57,904 bases of DNA from CAYVBN01 sp964538565 (GCA_964538565.1 CAZIGW010000013.1:1-57904); one strand, 5' to 3'; positions 17,616 through 25,926 are shown, counted from the first letter of the stretch. A program made the numbers and translations. Notes: generated by a model from the sequence alone, not told the origin.

Positions 17616-18710
17616 ATGCGCGCGAACGATGCGTTTCACATTGCGGTGCTTCCGGGCGACGGCATCGGACCCGAAGTCATGGCCCCGGCGCTCGAGATCC
17701 TGCAGAAGGTCGCGGGCTCGACCCCCGGCCTTGCGCTGCGCCTGACCGAAGCGCCCGCCGGCGCCGGCCACTATCGCGACACCGGCACGGCGCTGCCGGA
17801 GGAAACGGTGCGGCTGTGCGAACGCTCCGACGCGATCCTGCTTGGCGCCTGCGGGCTGCCGGACGTGCGCCATCCCGACGGCACCGAAATCGTCCCGCAG
17901 ATCGAGCTGCGCTTCATCTTCGATCTCTACGCCGGCGTACGCCCGGCGCGCCTCGTGCCCGGCGTGCCGAGCCCGATCGTCGGCGCCGCGCAGCACGGCA
18001 TCGACTTCGTGGTGATCCGCGAGTCGACCGAGGGCCTGTTCGCCTCCATGGGCAAGGGCGTCGTCACCCACGAGGACGCGCGCGAAACGCTCGTCATCAC
18101 CCGCAGGACGTCGCAGCGCCTGTTCGATTTCTCCTTGCGGCTTGCCGACCGGCGCAAGGCGCGCGGCCATCGCGGGGTCTGCACCTGCGTCGACAAGGCC
18201 AATGTCTTCAAGGCCTTCGCCTTCTTCCGCGAGATCTTTCACGAGCGGGCGGCGGGCCATCCCGGGGTCGCCGCCGAGCACATCTACGTCGACGCCTGCG
18301 CGGCGGCGCTGGTGCGGCGCCCGTGGGACTTCGACGTGCTGGTGACCGAGAACATGTTCGGCGACATCCTTTCCGACCTCGCCGCCGGCATCGTCGGCGG
18401 CATGGGCATGGCGCCATCGGCCGACATCGGCGACACGCAGGCGGTCTTCCAGCCGTGCCACGGCACCGCGCCCGACATCATGGGCCGGGGGATCGCCAAT
18501 CCGTCGGCGATGATCCTGTCGGTTGCCATGATGCTCGACTGGCTGGCCGAGCGGCACGATCACGCGCCCGCGGCCGAAGCAGCCAAGCGCATCGAGCGGG
18601 CGGTCGACCGCGCCTTCATGGCCGGACTGCGCCCATGCGAATTCGGCGGTTCCGACGGAACGGCGGCGGTCGCCAAGGCGGTGCTGGCCCACCTCGACGA
18701 CCCTGTCTGA
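17616..18710 (+). CDS. Isopropylmalate/isocitrate/tartrate dehydrogenase family protein
   Basis: 364 residues from ATG 17616. The beta-decarboxylating dehydrogenase signatures are present: AVLPGDGIGPEV at the N-terminus, VVIRESTEGLFA, the KANVFK lysine region, VTENMFGDILSDLAAGI with metal-binding Asp residues, and CHGTAPDIMGRGIANP. It oxidises a 2-hydroxy acid with NAD(P) and decarboxylates it. It lacks obvious features placing it as the main LeuB, and its location opposite hyi suggests tartrate/malate-type or C2-C4 hydroxyacid catabolism instead; that is inference. Confidence 0.83.
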   Translation: MRANDAFHIAVLPGDGIGPEVMAPALEILQKVAGSTPGLALRLTEAPAGAGHYRDTGTALPEETVRLCERSDAILLGACGLPDVRHPDGTEIVPQIELRFIFDLYAGVRPARLVPGVPSPIVGAAQHGIDFVVIRESTEGLFASMGKGVVTHEDARETLVITRRTSQRLFDFSLRLADRRKARGHRGVCTCVDKANVFKAFAFFREIFHERAAGHPGVAAEHIYVDACAAALVRRPWDFDVLVTENMFGDILSDLAAGIVGGMGMAPSADIGDTQAVFQPCHGTAPDIMGRGIANPSAMILSVAMMLDWLAERHDHAPAAEAAKRIERAVDRAFMAGLRPCEFGGSDGTAAVAKAVLAHLDDPV

Positions 18711-19049
18711 GACTCCGTGCCCGCCCACCGGCGGATGGGATTTTGCCCACTACCGTCACGATCTACCGGAACAATCTACCGGAACGATCGCCCGGATTGT
18801 AGTCCGGCTTTCGTTCGGCCTCGCACCATCGGCTCTGTTCCAACCACCGGCGGCGCCGCTTCGTCATGACCTATGGGAAATATCCCATCACCATGCCCAC
18901 CTACGGCGTGGGCAGAATTGCGGTTGACGGCGCTCGCGGCGATTTGCTTCGCTGGGCTCAACAATGCCGCGCACGGGCCATCACGGCCGCGTCGAACCGG
19001 CAGCACGGGCACGACCTCGGGAGGGCACGCGTCCGGGAGGACTGGGAGC
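18711..19049. other. Long leader region before the HTH-methyltransferase gene
   Basis: 339 bp without a gene. Elements seen: a 13-bp-period direct repeat of ATCTACCGGAAC (18761-18772 and 18774-18785), a palindrome at 18873-18888 (listed separately), and a 7-bp perfect stem TGCCCAC/GTGGGCA (18894-18900 with 18908-18914). I could not match any known SAM or SAH riboswitch. Confidence 0.5.
18873..18888. promoter_or_regulatory. Inverted repeat, possible operator
   Basis: ATGGGA and TCCCAT arms are separated by 4 bp of A/T, an isolated AT-rich dyad in GC-rich DNA 162 bp before the methyltransferase-like gene. This is the shape of a dimeric regulator site; the regulator is unknown. Confidence 0.35.
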
Positions 19050-20510
19050 ATGAACGCGCAAGAGCTGTTGCAGGAGATCTCGGATTATTGCCGGCAGACC
19101 GGCCTCGCGGAATCCACCTTCGGCCGGAGAGCCGTCAACGACGGCAAGCTCGCCAGCCGACTGCGCAACGGCGGGCGCATCACCACGGAGACGCTCGATC
19201 GCATCCGCGCCTTCATGCAGACCAACCGTACCGCCGCCGTCCGTCCAGCCGTGATCGCGCCCATGGGCACGCCGCCGAGACAGATCGCCATGCCGTCCGA
19301 TCTGCCATCCGTCGCGCCGACGCCCCTGCCCGCCGACACGCCATCGCCGCGCCCGGCCGCCGTGGCGCCCGGTGCCACGTCCGAGGACCCGCAGCGCAAT
19401 TTCCGTTTCTTCGACAACCGGCAGAAGTATCTGCTGTTCGTCAACACCTGCAGCGAAAAATGGGTCATCGCGCACCGCGTCTCGCTCGAGCTTGCCAACA
19501 TCCATCCGCGCCCACCGGCCGTGCGCCTGTTCGACGCCGGAGTCGGCGACGGATCGGTGCTCGCGCGGGTGATGCGGGCGATGCACGACCGCTTTCCGAC
19601 CACGCCGTTCTACATCGTCGGCAAGGAGATCAGCCTCGAGGACATCCGGCTGACGCTGCAGAAGATGGCGGACCGCTTCTTCGAGCATCCCTCGACCGTC
19701 CTGGTGCTGACGAACCTCGCCTACGCGGACGCGCCGTGGCTCGCAGTCAAATCGCTGAGCGCCGCCTCGAGCCTCGCCTGGCGCGAGCTGCAGCTCACCG
19801 GCAATTCGGCGCACAAGTTCGAGCAGCAGATCGTCGAGCTCGAGCCCTTCCTGGCCGAGAGCTGGCGCGCCGGCGTCAGCCAGAAGACCGGCAACCCGGT
19901 CTACGAGCGCCCCGCCGTGCTGGTGATCTATCGCGAGGACCACAAGTTCCTGCTCGACCCGATCATCCCGCGCCCGGGCGGGACGATGGCGGCCTACGAT
20001 CTCGTCATCGCCTCGCAGCCCTACCGGGCGCGCGCCCCGCTCGAGTTCAAGACCAAGCGGGTTCTGGCCCCGCTCGCCAAGGCGCTCGGGCCAGGCGGAC
20101 GCATGATCACCATTCACTCGCACGGGCACGATCCGGGCATGGACATCGTCCAGCGCATCTGGCCGGGCGACAATCCGTTCATCCACGACCGCCATCAACT
20201 GCTCAAGGCGGTGAAGCAGGAGCTCGGCCCCGCCGGCCGTGATCTCAACTTCAACGCCTACGCCGACAACCGATCGCTCTTTCGCTACGACATGCACACG
20301 CTGCCGTCGGAAGTGTCGAACTCCATCGGCACCTCCACGCTGTTCGCGGCCTGGAACGCGGCGATCTACGTCGCCCAGGTCGAAGACGACCGGCTGGAGA
20401 GCGTCGTCGCAGACGGCCACTATCTCGAGGCGACACGCGAGGCGCTGCAGCAGCACGGCGGCCTGTGGTTCTACGACGAATCCTTCGTGATCTCGCGACG
20501 GCGCGACTGA
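19050..20510 (+). CDS. HTH-like N-terminus fused to class I SAM methyltransferase-like domain
   Basis: 486 residues from ATG 19050 (GGGAGG lies 12-13 bp upstream). Residues 1-60 look like a small helix-turn-helix-type domain: GLAESTFGRRAVNDGKLASR then RITTETLDRIRAFM. A Pro/Ala-rich linker (about 65-110) follows. The rest contains a Rossmann methyltransferase core with motif I LFDAGVGDGSVL, a later DLVIASQPY and the post-motif strand LGPGGRMITIHSHG. Substrate is unknown; DNA binding is inference. The stop overlaps the next ATG (TGATG), coupling it to the MTHFR homologue, so methyl-group chemistry is likely. Confidence 0.72.
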   Translation: MNAQELLQEISDYCRQTGLAESTFGRRAVNDGKLASRLRNGGRITTETLDRIRAFMQTNRTAAVRPAVIAPMGTPPRQIAMPSDLPSVAPTPLPADTPSPRPAAVAPGATSEDPQRNFRFFDNRQKYLLFVNTCSEKWVIAHRVSLELANIHPRPPAVRLFDAGVGDGSVLARVMRAMHDRFPTTPFYIVGKEISLEDIRLTLQKMADRFFEHPSTVLVLTNLAYADAPWLAVKSLSAASSLAWRELQLTGNSAHKFEQQIVELEPFLAESWRAGVSQKTGNPVYERPAVLVIYREDHKFLLDPIIPRPGGTMAAYDLVIASQPYRARAPLEFKTKRVLAPLAKALGPGGRMITIHSHGHDPGMDIVQRIWPGDNPFIHDRHQLLKAVKQELGPAGRDLNFNAYADNRSLFRYDMHTLPSEVSNSIGTSTLFAAWNAAIYVAQVEDDRLESVVADGHYLEATREALQQHGGLWFYDESFVISRRRD

Positions 20511-21472
20511 TGAGCGAGCCGATGACGACCGCCCCCGCCCTGCGCGCCGACGACGAAGCGAAACGCGCCGATGCCCGGCGCATTTCCGCGCTGGTCCGTG
20601 GCGCGTCCTTCGAGGCGGTGAGGCTCTCGCCCGCCGAGATCGCCGATCTGCGCAACGCCGCTCCGGCCGGGTCCGCGATCTATCTGAGCGCCATCCCGTC
20701 GCGTTCCCCGGCCGGGACGATCGAGGCGGCGCGGCAGTTGCGCGCCGCCGGCTTCGAGCCGGTGCCTCATCTCGCCGCGCGCAATTTCGAAAACCTCGCC
20801 GCGCTCGACGACTTCCTCGCCCGACTGAACGGCGAAGCGCAGGTCGAGCGCGCACTCGTCATCGCCGGCGATCTCTCGCAGCCCGCCGGCCCCTTCGCCA
20901 ATTCGGTCGAACTGATCGAGCGCGGCCTGCTGCCCCGCCGCGGCATCCGCGAGATCGGCGTCGCCGGACATCCGGATGGCCATCCGCGACTCTCGACCGT
21001 CGACCTCGACCGCGCCCTGTTCGCCAAGATCGAGGCCGCCCAGCAGACCGGGCTCGCCGTCCACATCGTCACGCAATTCTGCTTCGAAGCGCAGCCGATC
21101 GTGTCGTGGCTGAAGCGACTGCGCGATCTCGGCATCGACAATCCGGTCAGGATCGGGCTCGCCGGCCCGACGAGTCTCGCGAGCCTCCTGCGCTACGCCC
21201 AGCGCTGCGGCGTGAAGGCCTCCGCCCAGGGGCTCGCGCGCCGCGCAGGCCTCGCCAAGCAGATGTTCAGCATCAACGCGCCGGACCGCATCGTGCGCGC
21301 GCTCGCGGCGGCGGGCGGGGCCGGACAACTGGGCGACACCGCCTTGCACTTCTTCGCCTTCGGCGGAACCGCTGCGACGGCGCGCTGGGTCGGCGCGATC
21401 GCCGCCGGCCGCATCACGCTCGACGCCGACGGCTTCGGGGTCGCGGCGCCGCAGACGCCTGCCGGCACCTGA
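20510..21472 (+). CDS. Methylenetetrahydrofolate reductase (MetF) homologue, divergent
   Basis: 320 residues. ATG shares its A with the preceding TGA. It has the MTHFR TIM-barrel layout: SFEAVRLSP near residue 30 (family SFEFFPP), SAIPSRSPAGTIEAARQLRAAG, VPHLAARN, LVIAGDLSQPAGPF (family RGDxP with the flavin-contact Asp), FCFEAQPIVSWLKRLRD and IGLAGPTS. The catalytic Glu and the Asp are kept, but FFPP is lost, so it is probably a specialised paralogue. It may work with the upstream methyltransferase-like protein to pass methyl groups to or from tetrahydrofolate. Confidence 0.8.
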   Translation: MSEPMTTAPALRADDEAKRADARRISALVRGASFEAVRLSPAEIADLRNAAPAGSAIYLSAIPSRSPAGTIEAARQLRAAGFEPVPHLAARNFENLAALDDFLARLNGEAQVERALVIAGDLSQPAGPFANSVELIERGLLPRRGIREIGVAGHPDGHPRLSTVDLDRALFAKIEAAQQTGLAVHIVTQFCFEAQPIVSWLKRLRDLGIDNPVRIGLAGPTSLASLLRYAQRCGVKASAQGLARRAGLAKQMFSINAPDRIVRALAAAGGAGQLGDTALHFFAFGGTAATARWVGAIAAGRITLDADGFGVAAPQTPAGT

Positions 21473-21625
21473 GCCGGCCGGGCAAGGGCGGCCGGTTCCG
21501 GGATCGCCGCGCGCCCCGGGGCGCTGACAAGCCGCGGCGATCGGCGAAGCGCCGTGATGCCGCTTTCCACATCGGTTGATTGCGCTCTACAATGACGCGG
21601 TCGAACGCTGCTGCGAGGCGCCGCC

Positions 21626-21913
21626 ATGATGTTCGTCATCCACGCGATGGACCGGAGGGACGGCCTGCCGACGCGCGCGAAGTTCTATCGCGCGCACCGC
21701 ACGCATCTCGACGAAGCCGACAGGCACGGCGTCGGCGTCGTCACCGCCGGTACGCTCGTCGCCGATGACGGCGAAACGCCGATCGGCAGCCTGTTTCTGC
21801 TCGAAGCGCCGGATCGCACGGCGGTCGACGCCTTCACCCGCAGCGATCCCTACCATCTCAACGGCGTGTGGGATTCGGTCGAGATCCACAGCTACCGCAA
21901 GAAGCGCGGGTGA
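21626..21913 (+). CDS. YciI-like (YCII domain) protein
   Basis: 95 residues. MMFVIHAMDRRDGLPTRAKF, then RAHRTHLDEADRHGVGVVTAG, then IGSLFLLEAPDRTAVDAFTRSDPY: the conserved R/H/D layout of the YCII ferredoxin-like domain, including the catalytic-type His-Asp pair. The function of most YCII proteins is unknown. It is a single gene with two adjacent ATG codons at the start (21626 and 21629). Confidence 0.82.
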   Translation: MMFVIHAMDRRDGLPTRAKFYRAHRTHLDEADRHGVGVVTAGTLVADDGETPIGSLFLLEAPDRTAVDAFTRSDPYHLNGVWDSVEIHSYRKKRG

Positions 21914-22098
21914 TCGTCACCAGCAGACAACCGGTGGTGCAACGTCGCGGATCCGGATGCTGACATCGAGCTGGCAGGATGCGGTCGAGTGACGGCGAGA
22001 CGCATCAGATGTCGGGCCTGTCGTCGGCGCCACGAGTCTCGCTCCGCCCACGTCGTCCGACGAGTTGAAGAAGCGCCAATCGAGATGGGCTGAAGCAA

Positions 22099-22878
22099 TC
22101 ACAGCCCGACAAAATCCTTGATCGCGGCCAGAAACGCCTGCGGCTGCTCGAGCGGCGGACAATGGCCGCAGCCGGCAAGTTCGACATAGCGCGCCGCGCG
22201 CGCGCGCTCGGCGATCAGCCGGTTGAGCGCCGGCGGCGTCGCCTGGTCGAGCTCGCCGCAGACGACGAGCGTCGGTACCGTGAGTTCGGCGAGACGCGGC
22301 GCGAGATCCGCCTCGACCAGAGCGGAGCAGGCGGCGCGAAACGCGGCCGGGTCGATCTTGAGCAGCACGGCGCGACGCTCGGCGACCGCCTGCGGATGGT
22401 CGGCGAGGTACGCGGCCGGAAAGACCCGGTTCGCCGCAATGTCGACGATGCTCTCGAGACCGCCCGCCGCCACCTTCTCGGCCATCACCCGAAACGCCTT
22501 CTTTCCCTCCTCGGGAAATCCCGCCGCGACGTCGCACAGCACGAGCTTGCCGATGCGCCCGGCGTGCGCGATGGCGAAGCCGAGCGCCACGGTGCCGCCG
22601 AAGCCGTTGCCCACCAGCACCGCGTCCGCGCCAATCGACAACTCGTCGAACGCCTCGCGCACGCGCGCCACATAGGCGTCGATCGTCGGCCCGACCGGAG
22701 CCGAACCGTGAAATCCCGGCAGATTGAGAAGCGTGACGCGAAATTTCGCGGCCAGCGCCGGCAGCACCGGATCGAAAGCGTGGCGATCCGTGAGCAGCGA
22801 ATGCAGGACCACGAGATCGCGTCCGGCTCCGGTCCGCGCGGCGGTCAAACCTCCGCCCGCCAAGGCGACGTCGTTCAT
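22099..22878 (-). CDS. Alpha/beta-hydrolase fold protein lacking the nucleophile
   Basis: 259 residues from ATG 22878, preceded by GAGAGGAC. The fold is complete: LVVLHSLLTDRHAFDPVLP, LLNLPGFHGSA, cap region, LVVCGELDQATPP (acid D211) and LAGCGHCPPLEQP (base H239). The nucleophile elbow, normally GxSxG, reads GNGFG at residues 90-94, with glycine (G92) in place of serine. It may be catalytically altered or a non-hydrolytic member. It is the last gene of the minus-strand catabolic cluster, separated from the LVIVD gene by a hairpin and a repeat, so it may have its own promoter. Confidence 0.82.
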   Translation of the reverse strand: MNDVALAGGGLTAARTGAGRDLVVLHSLLTDRHAFDPVLPALAAKFRVTLLNLPGFHGSAPVGPTIDAYVARVREAFDELSIGADAVLVGNGFGGTVALGFAIAHAGRIGKLVLCDVAAGFPEEGKKAFRVMAEKVAAGGLESIVDIAANRVFPAAYLADHPQAVAERRAVLLKIDPAAFRAACSALVEADLAPRLAELTVPTLVVCGELDQATPPALNRLIAERARAARYVELAGCGHCPPLEQPQAFLAAIKDFVGL

Positions 22879-23018
22879 CGATGTCCTCTCAGTTCAAGCA
22901 CGTCTATTCCAATGCGATCAGGCCTTGCCTTCGCCCCGCTCACCACTCCGAGGGAAGAGATCGGCGAGATGCGAAGCATGGAGCCGTGTGAAGGATCAGC
23001 ATATCGAGAGTCTCTGAT

Positions 23019-23066
23019 CCCCCTCGCCCCACCCCTCTCTCCCATCGGGGAGAGAAAGAGAGCGCG
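23019..23066. repeat. Dispersed Rhizobiales-type CCCCTCGCC...GGGGAGAG intergenic repeat
   Basis: A pyrimidine-rich run of CCCTCGCCCC followed by CTCTCTCCC, a short spacer and GGGGAGAGA. This resembles the intergenic repeat family often seen in Hyphomicrobiales genomes. Only one copy is seen in the window, so the assignment rests on recognition. Confidence 0.45.
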
Positions 23067-23112
23067 CCGTGTTCGCGGCGGATTCCAAGCGAAACAATTC
23101 CAACCGAAAGGT

Positions 23113-23134
23113 GGCGGGCGCGAGAGCGCCCGCC
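23113..23134 (-). terminator. Hairpin terminator of the minus-strand catabolic cluster
   Basis: A perfect 9-bp GC stem (23113-23121 with 23126-23134) closed by a GAGA/TCTC tetraloop lies 7 bp beyond the stop of the LVIVD gene on the minus strand, followed by CCTTTCGG. It probably ends transcription from upstream cluster genes. Confidence 0.6.
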
Positions 23135-23141
23135 GGGAAGC

Positions 23142-24614
23142 TCAGGGCAGTCCGGCGGCCTTGCGCGCCTCGCCGGTCAGTTCGAGAATGTGCATGCCGG
23201 TGTTGGCGCGATCGACCACGTAGATGTAGCCGCGATCGTCGGTTTCCACGTTGTTGCTCTGGATCGCGACCTTGCAGCGCTGCTGTCCGTCCACCTTGAC
23301 GCACCGCTTGTCGGTTGCCTCGGTGATCGCCGGAATGAAGTAGCCGACCTCCTTGGGGTGATAGGGGTCGCGGATGTCGAGCGCGCGCACGCCGGCATTG
23401 AAGAAGGTGATGAACGCCATCTTCTTGTAGAACACCGGGGCCATGCTCTCGTTCGAGGAATGCGAGCCGAAGCGGCCGCCGCGTTCGCAGAAATGACCGC
23501 TCGCCTCCGGCACCGTATAGCTCGAGATCACCATCGGACGGGTCTCCACCGTCACGTCGGCGAACCACACCATCTGGCGCGCCTCGCCGCACTCGTTGGC
23601 GATCGCCTCGTCGACGATCATGACGATGTCGCGCGTCTTGCCGGCCTTATCGTTGGCGAACTCGGCGATCGGCATCTTGAGCATCGGAAACGTCGTGTGC
23701 GCCCCGTTGAGCGACGACATCTCGAGGCGGCCGATTTCCGGGTAGCGGAGATTCTCCGGCGTCGGCTCCTTCGGGCCGTTCAGGAGCTTCTCGCGGTCGA
23801 CGATCTGCACCATGCCGCCCTTGTTGGTGCCGTATCCAAAGTAGACGCGGTTGCCCTGCGGACCGGTCGAGATCGGCCCGTGCAGGTCGGTCGGCACCGG
23901 ACCGGTCGATCCGGGCTCCTGGCCGGGCAAGCCGAAGTCGCGGATCTTCACCGGTTTCGCCGGATCGCTGAGGTCGTAGATCGAGGTCATGCGGCGCGCG
24001 CGCCAGCCGGGCACGCCCGAGACCAGGTAGGCAATGCCGGTGTCGCATTCCCACCAGCTCTTGTGCGTGTCCCTGAGCCCGTCGATGCGCGTGAGCAACG
24101 TGGGATTGGCCGGATCGGTCACGTCCCAGATCTCGTGCGCGTGGCCGCCGAACACGCGCAGCATGTAGAACTTGCTGTGATCCGCCTTCGGCAGGGACTT
24201 GCCGTCGCAGACCCGCACCATCTGCGCGCCGCCGCTTTCGTAGTTTCCTTCGAGTCCGGGGATGTGCTTGAGATATTTCGGATGGGCCGGATCGGTGACG
24301 TCGATGATCGACGTGCCGTTGAACTCGGGCTTTCCGGTGAGCGTATTCACCGGCTCCGGCACGGCGTCGGTCCCGCCGTGATGGCCGATGTAGGCGATGT
24401 AACGGTCGCCCTGGTGCGCGATCGTCGGCTGATAGGCGCTGCGGCCCTGCAGGTCGTTGTAGCCGACGAGCTTCATGTTCATCGCCTCGGGCGGCGCGCC
24501 GATCTTCTGCATCTGCGCGGCCGCCGTGGCGGACCACAAAGGCAGTGCGATGGCGGCGCACCCGAACCCGACGAGTGCCGCCGACAGCTTCGACTCCGAC
24601 AACGTCCGTTTCAC
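23142..24614 (-). CDS. Exported LVIVD-repeat beta-propeller protein
   Basis: 490 residues from GTG 24614, with GGAGG directly upstream. A signal peptide is clear (KRTLSESK, hydrophobic stretch, cleavage near ATAAA). The body repeats blades of the type IDVTDPAHPKYL, WDVTDPANPTLL, YDLSDPAKPVKI and LDIRDPYHPKEV, the LVIVD pattern of a periplasmic beta-propeller. Six or more cysteines (VCDGK, ECDTG, NECGEA, HFCERG, RCVKV, RCKVA) suggest disulfides. The role is unknown; its place after maleylacetate reductase suggests a periplasmic part in substrate handling. The open frame continues upstream but without family features. Confidence 0.82.
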   Translation of the reverse strand: MKRTLSESKLSAALVGFGCAAIALPLWSATAAAQMQKIGAPPEAMNMKLVGYNDLQGRSAYQPTIAHQGDRYIAYIGHHGGTDAVPEPVNTLTGKPEFNGTSIIDVTDPAHPKYLKHIPGLEGNYESGGAQMVRVCDGKSLPKADHSKFYMLRVFGGHAHEIWDVTDPANPTLLTRIDGLRDTHKSWWECDTGIAYLVSGVPGWRARRMTSIYDLSDPAKPVKIRDFGLPGQEPGSTGPVPTDLHGPISTGPQGNRVYFGYGTNKGGMVQIVDREKLLNGPKEPTPENLRYPEIGRLEMSSLNGAHTTFPMLKMPIAEFANDKAGKTRDIVMIVDEAIANECGEARQMVWFADVTVETRPMVISSYTVPEASGHFCERGGRFGSHSSNESMAPVFYKKMAFITFFNAGVRALDIRDPYHPKEVGYFIPAITEATDKRCVKVDGQQRCKVAIQSNNVETDDRGYIYVVDRANTGMHILELTGEARKAAGLP

Positions 24615-24718
24615 GATCGCTCCTCCCTCGCTGAGATGCTTTTGCTGCATCTTCCCCGATTCAGCATAGCACAGGCACCCCGCATCAGAAGACGACGGCG
24701 ATACCTTATCAATAGCCA

Positions 24719-25759
24719 TCAATAGGCGCCGAGCAGCAATGCGCGTGCGTCCTCGGCCGAGACCGGGCGCGGCTCGTCGATGCGCAGCGCGGCGACCTGC
24801 GCGGCGGCGGCGGTGATCTTGTCCTCGGGGAAGCCGATGTCGCGCAGCCGCTGCGGAATCGGGAAGCCGCGCAGCATGTTCTCGAGCGCAAGCTCCGGAT
24901 CCTCGCAGCCAAGCGCCTCCGCGAGCCGCGCCCGCGCCTCGTGCGCGGCCGCGAGATTGAAGCGGGCGACGTGCGGCAGGATGATCGCGTGCGTTTCGGC
25001 GTGCGGCATGCCGTAGCCGCCGAGCACATGGGCAAGCTTGTGGTGCAGGCCCGTGCCCCCGACCAGGACCGTGCCGGCAAGCCAGGCGCCGATCAGGCAT
25101 TCGCCGCGCGCCTCCCGGTCCGAACCGTCGGCGACCGCACGCGGCAGCGCGGCCCTGAATCGTCTCACCGCCTCGGTGGCGAAGGCGACCGACACGGGCG
25201 TGCGTTGCGGGACCCACAATCCCTCGACGCAATGGGCGAGCGCGTTCATCGCGCTCGCCGCCGTGACGGGTGGCGGCAGTCCGAGCGTCAGATCCGGATC
25301 GTAGAGGATCGTGCGCGGCAGGACCCGCAGATCGCGCCCGGTCGTCTTGTGCTCGCCCTCGCTCGTGCCCCAGATCGGCGTCGCTTCCGAGCCCGAATAG
25401 GTGGTGGGCACCGCGAGGATGGGCAGCCCGGTATCGCGGGCGATGATTTTGGCAAGCCCGATGGCCGATCCGCCGCCGACGGCGACCAGCCCGTCGGCCC
25501 GCCTCTCGCGGGCGACCGCCAATCCGGCTTCGGCGACCGCGCGCGGCACATGGATGACGGCCTCGGCGTGCAGGCCGGCGGCGCGCGCGCCCAGGATCGC
25601 GACGACCTTGGCGCCGAGCCGGCTGCCGCTGCCCGGCGTTGCGATCACCAGCGCCCGGTTGATGCCGAGCAGCGCCGTTTCCTCGGCAACGCGCGCCAAG
25701 GCCCCGGCGGCGAAGACGACGCGCTGCGCGGCCGCCTCCATGACGAACGAAGCGGACAT
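24719..25759 (-). CDS. Maleylacetate reductase (iron-type alcohol dehydrogenase family)
   Basis: 346 residues from ATG 25759, the usual length of maleylacetate reductases. It has VAVGGGSAIGLAKIIA (nucleotide binding), LAVPTTYSGSEATPIWG, and the family histidines in HHKLAHVLGGYGMPHAETHA. The enzyme reduces maleylacetate to 3-oxoadipate with NAD(P)H, the last dedicated step of hydroxyquinol, resorcinol and chlorocatechol breakdown. This is unusual beside a gentisate dioxygenase, whose product is maleylpyruvate. Three tandem repeats separate it from the dioxygenase gene. Confidence 0.86.
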   Translation of the reverse strand: MSASFVMEAAAQRVVFAAGALARVAEETALLGINRALVIATPGSGSRLGAKVVAILGARAAGLHAEAVIHVPRAVAEAGLAVARERRADGLVAVGGGSAIGLAKIIARDTGLPILAVPTTYSGSEATPIWGTSEGEHKTTGRDLRVLPRTILYDPDLTLGLPPPVTAASAMNALAHCVEGLWVPQRTPVSVAFATEAVRRFRAALPRAVADGSDREARGECLIGAWLAGTVLVGGTGLHHKLAHVLGGYGMPHAETHAIILPHVARFNLAAAHEARARLAEALGCEDPELALENMLRGFPIPQRLRDIGFPEDKITAAAAQVAALRIDEPRPVSAEDARALLLGAY

Positions 25760-25762
25760 CAG

Positions 25763-25926
25763 AGCACGATCCCGAAAAGTGGGGACCGGTTTCCGGACAG
25801 GATCATGCTCAAACCTTCTGGAGCATGATCCCGCACCGTGGATACCGGTTTCCAAATGAGATCACGCGCAGACCCTCCAGCATGATCCCGACAAGTGGAC
25901 GCCCGTTCCCGGACAGGATCATGCTC
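25763..25926. repeat. Three tandem copies of a dispersed Rhizobiales palindromic repeat
   Basis: Three ~47-bp copies (25763-25810, 25821-25867, 25879-25926) share the pattern AGCATGATCCCG, a variable GTGGAxACCGGTTTCC-like centre, and (G)ATCATGCTC. Ends of each copy are mutually complementary, so each can fold back. This is the common Hyphomicrobiales intergenic palindrome, here between the dioxygenase and maleylacetate-reductase genes. Confidence 0.8.

Noticed and set aside
16629..18728. Upstream extension of the tail-anchored protein frame
   Set aside because: It overlaps hyi out of frame and the dehydrogenase antisense; only the part from ATG 16628 is protein-like.
18711..19049. A SAM or SAH riboswitch before the methyltransferase-like gene
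   Set aside because: Stems are present but none matches the conserved cores I know.
21914..22098. A possible decayed gene between the YciI-like gene and the hydrolase
   Set aside because: Translated frames show no recognisable fragment; treated as plain intergenic DNA.
25763..25926. The tandem repeats as a CRISPR array
   Set aside because: Copies are diverged and palindromic, with only ~10-bp gaps and no spacer-like unique segments or cas genes.
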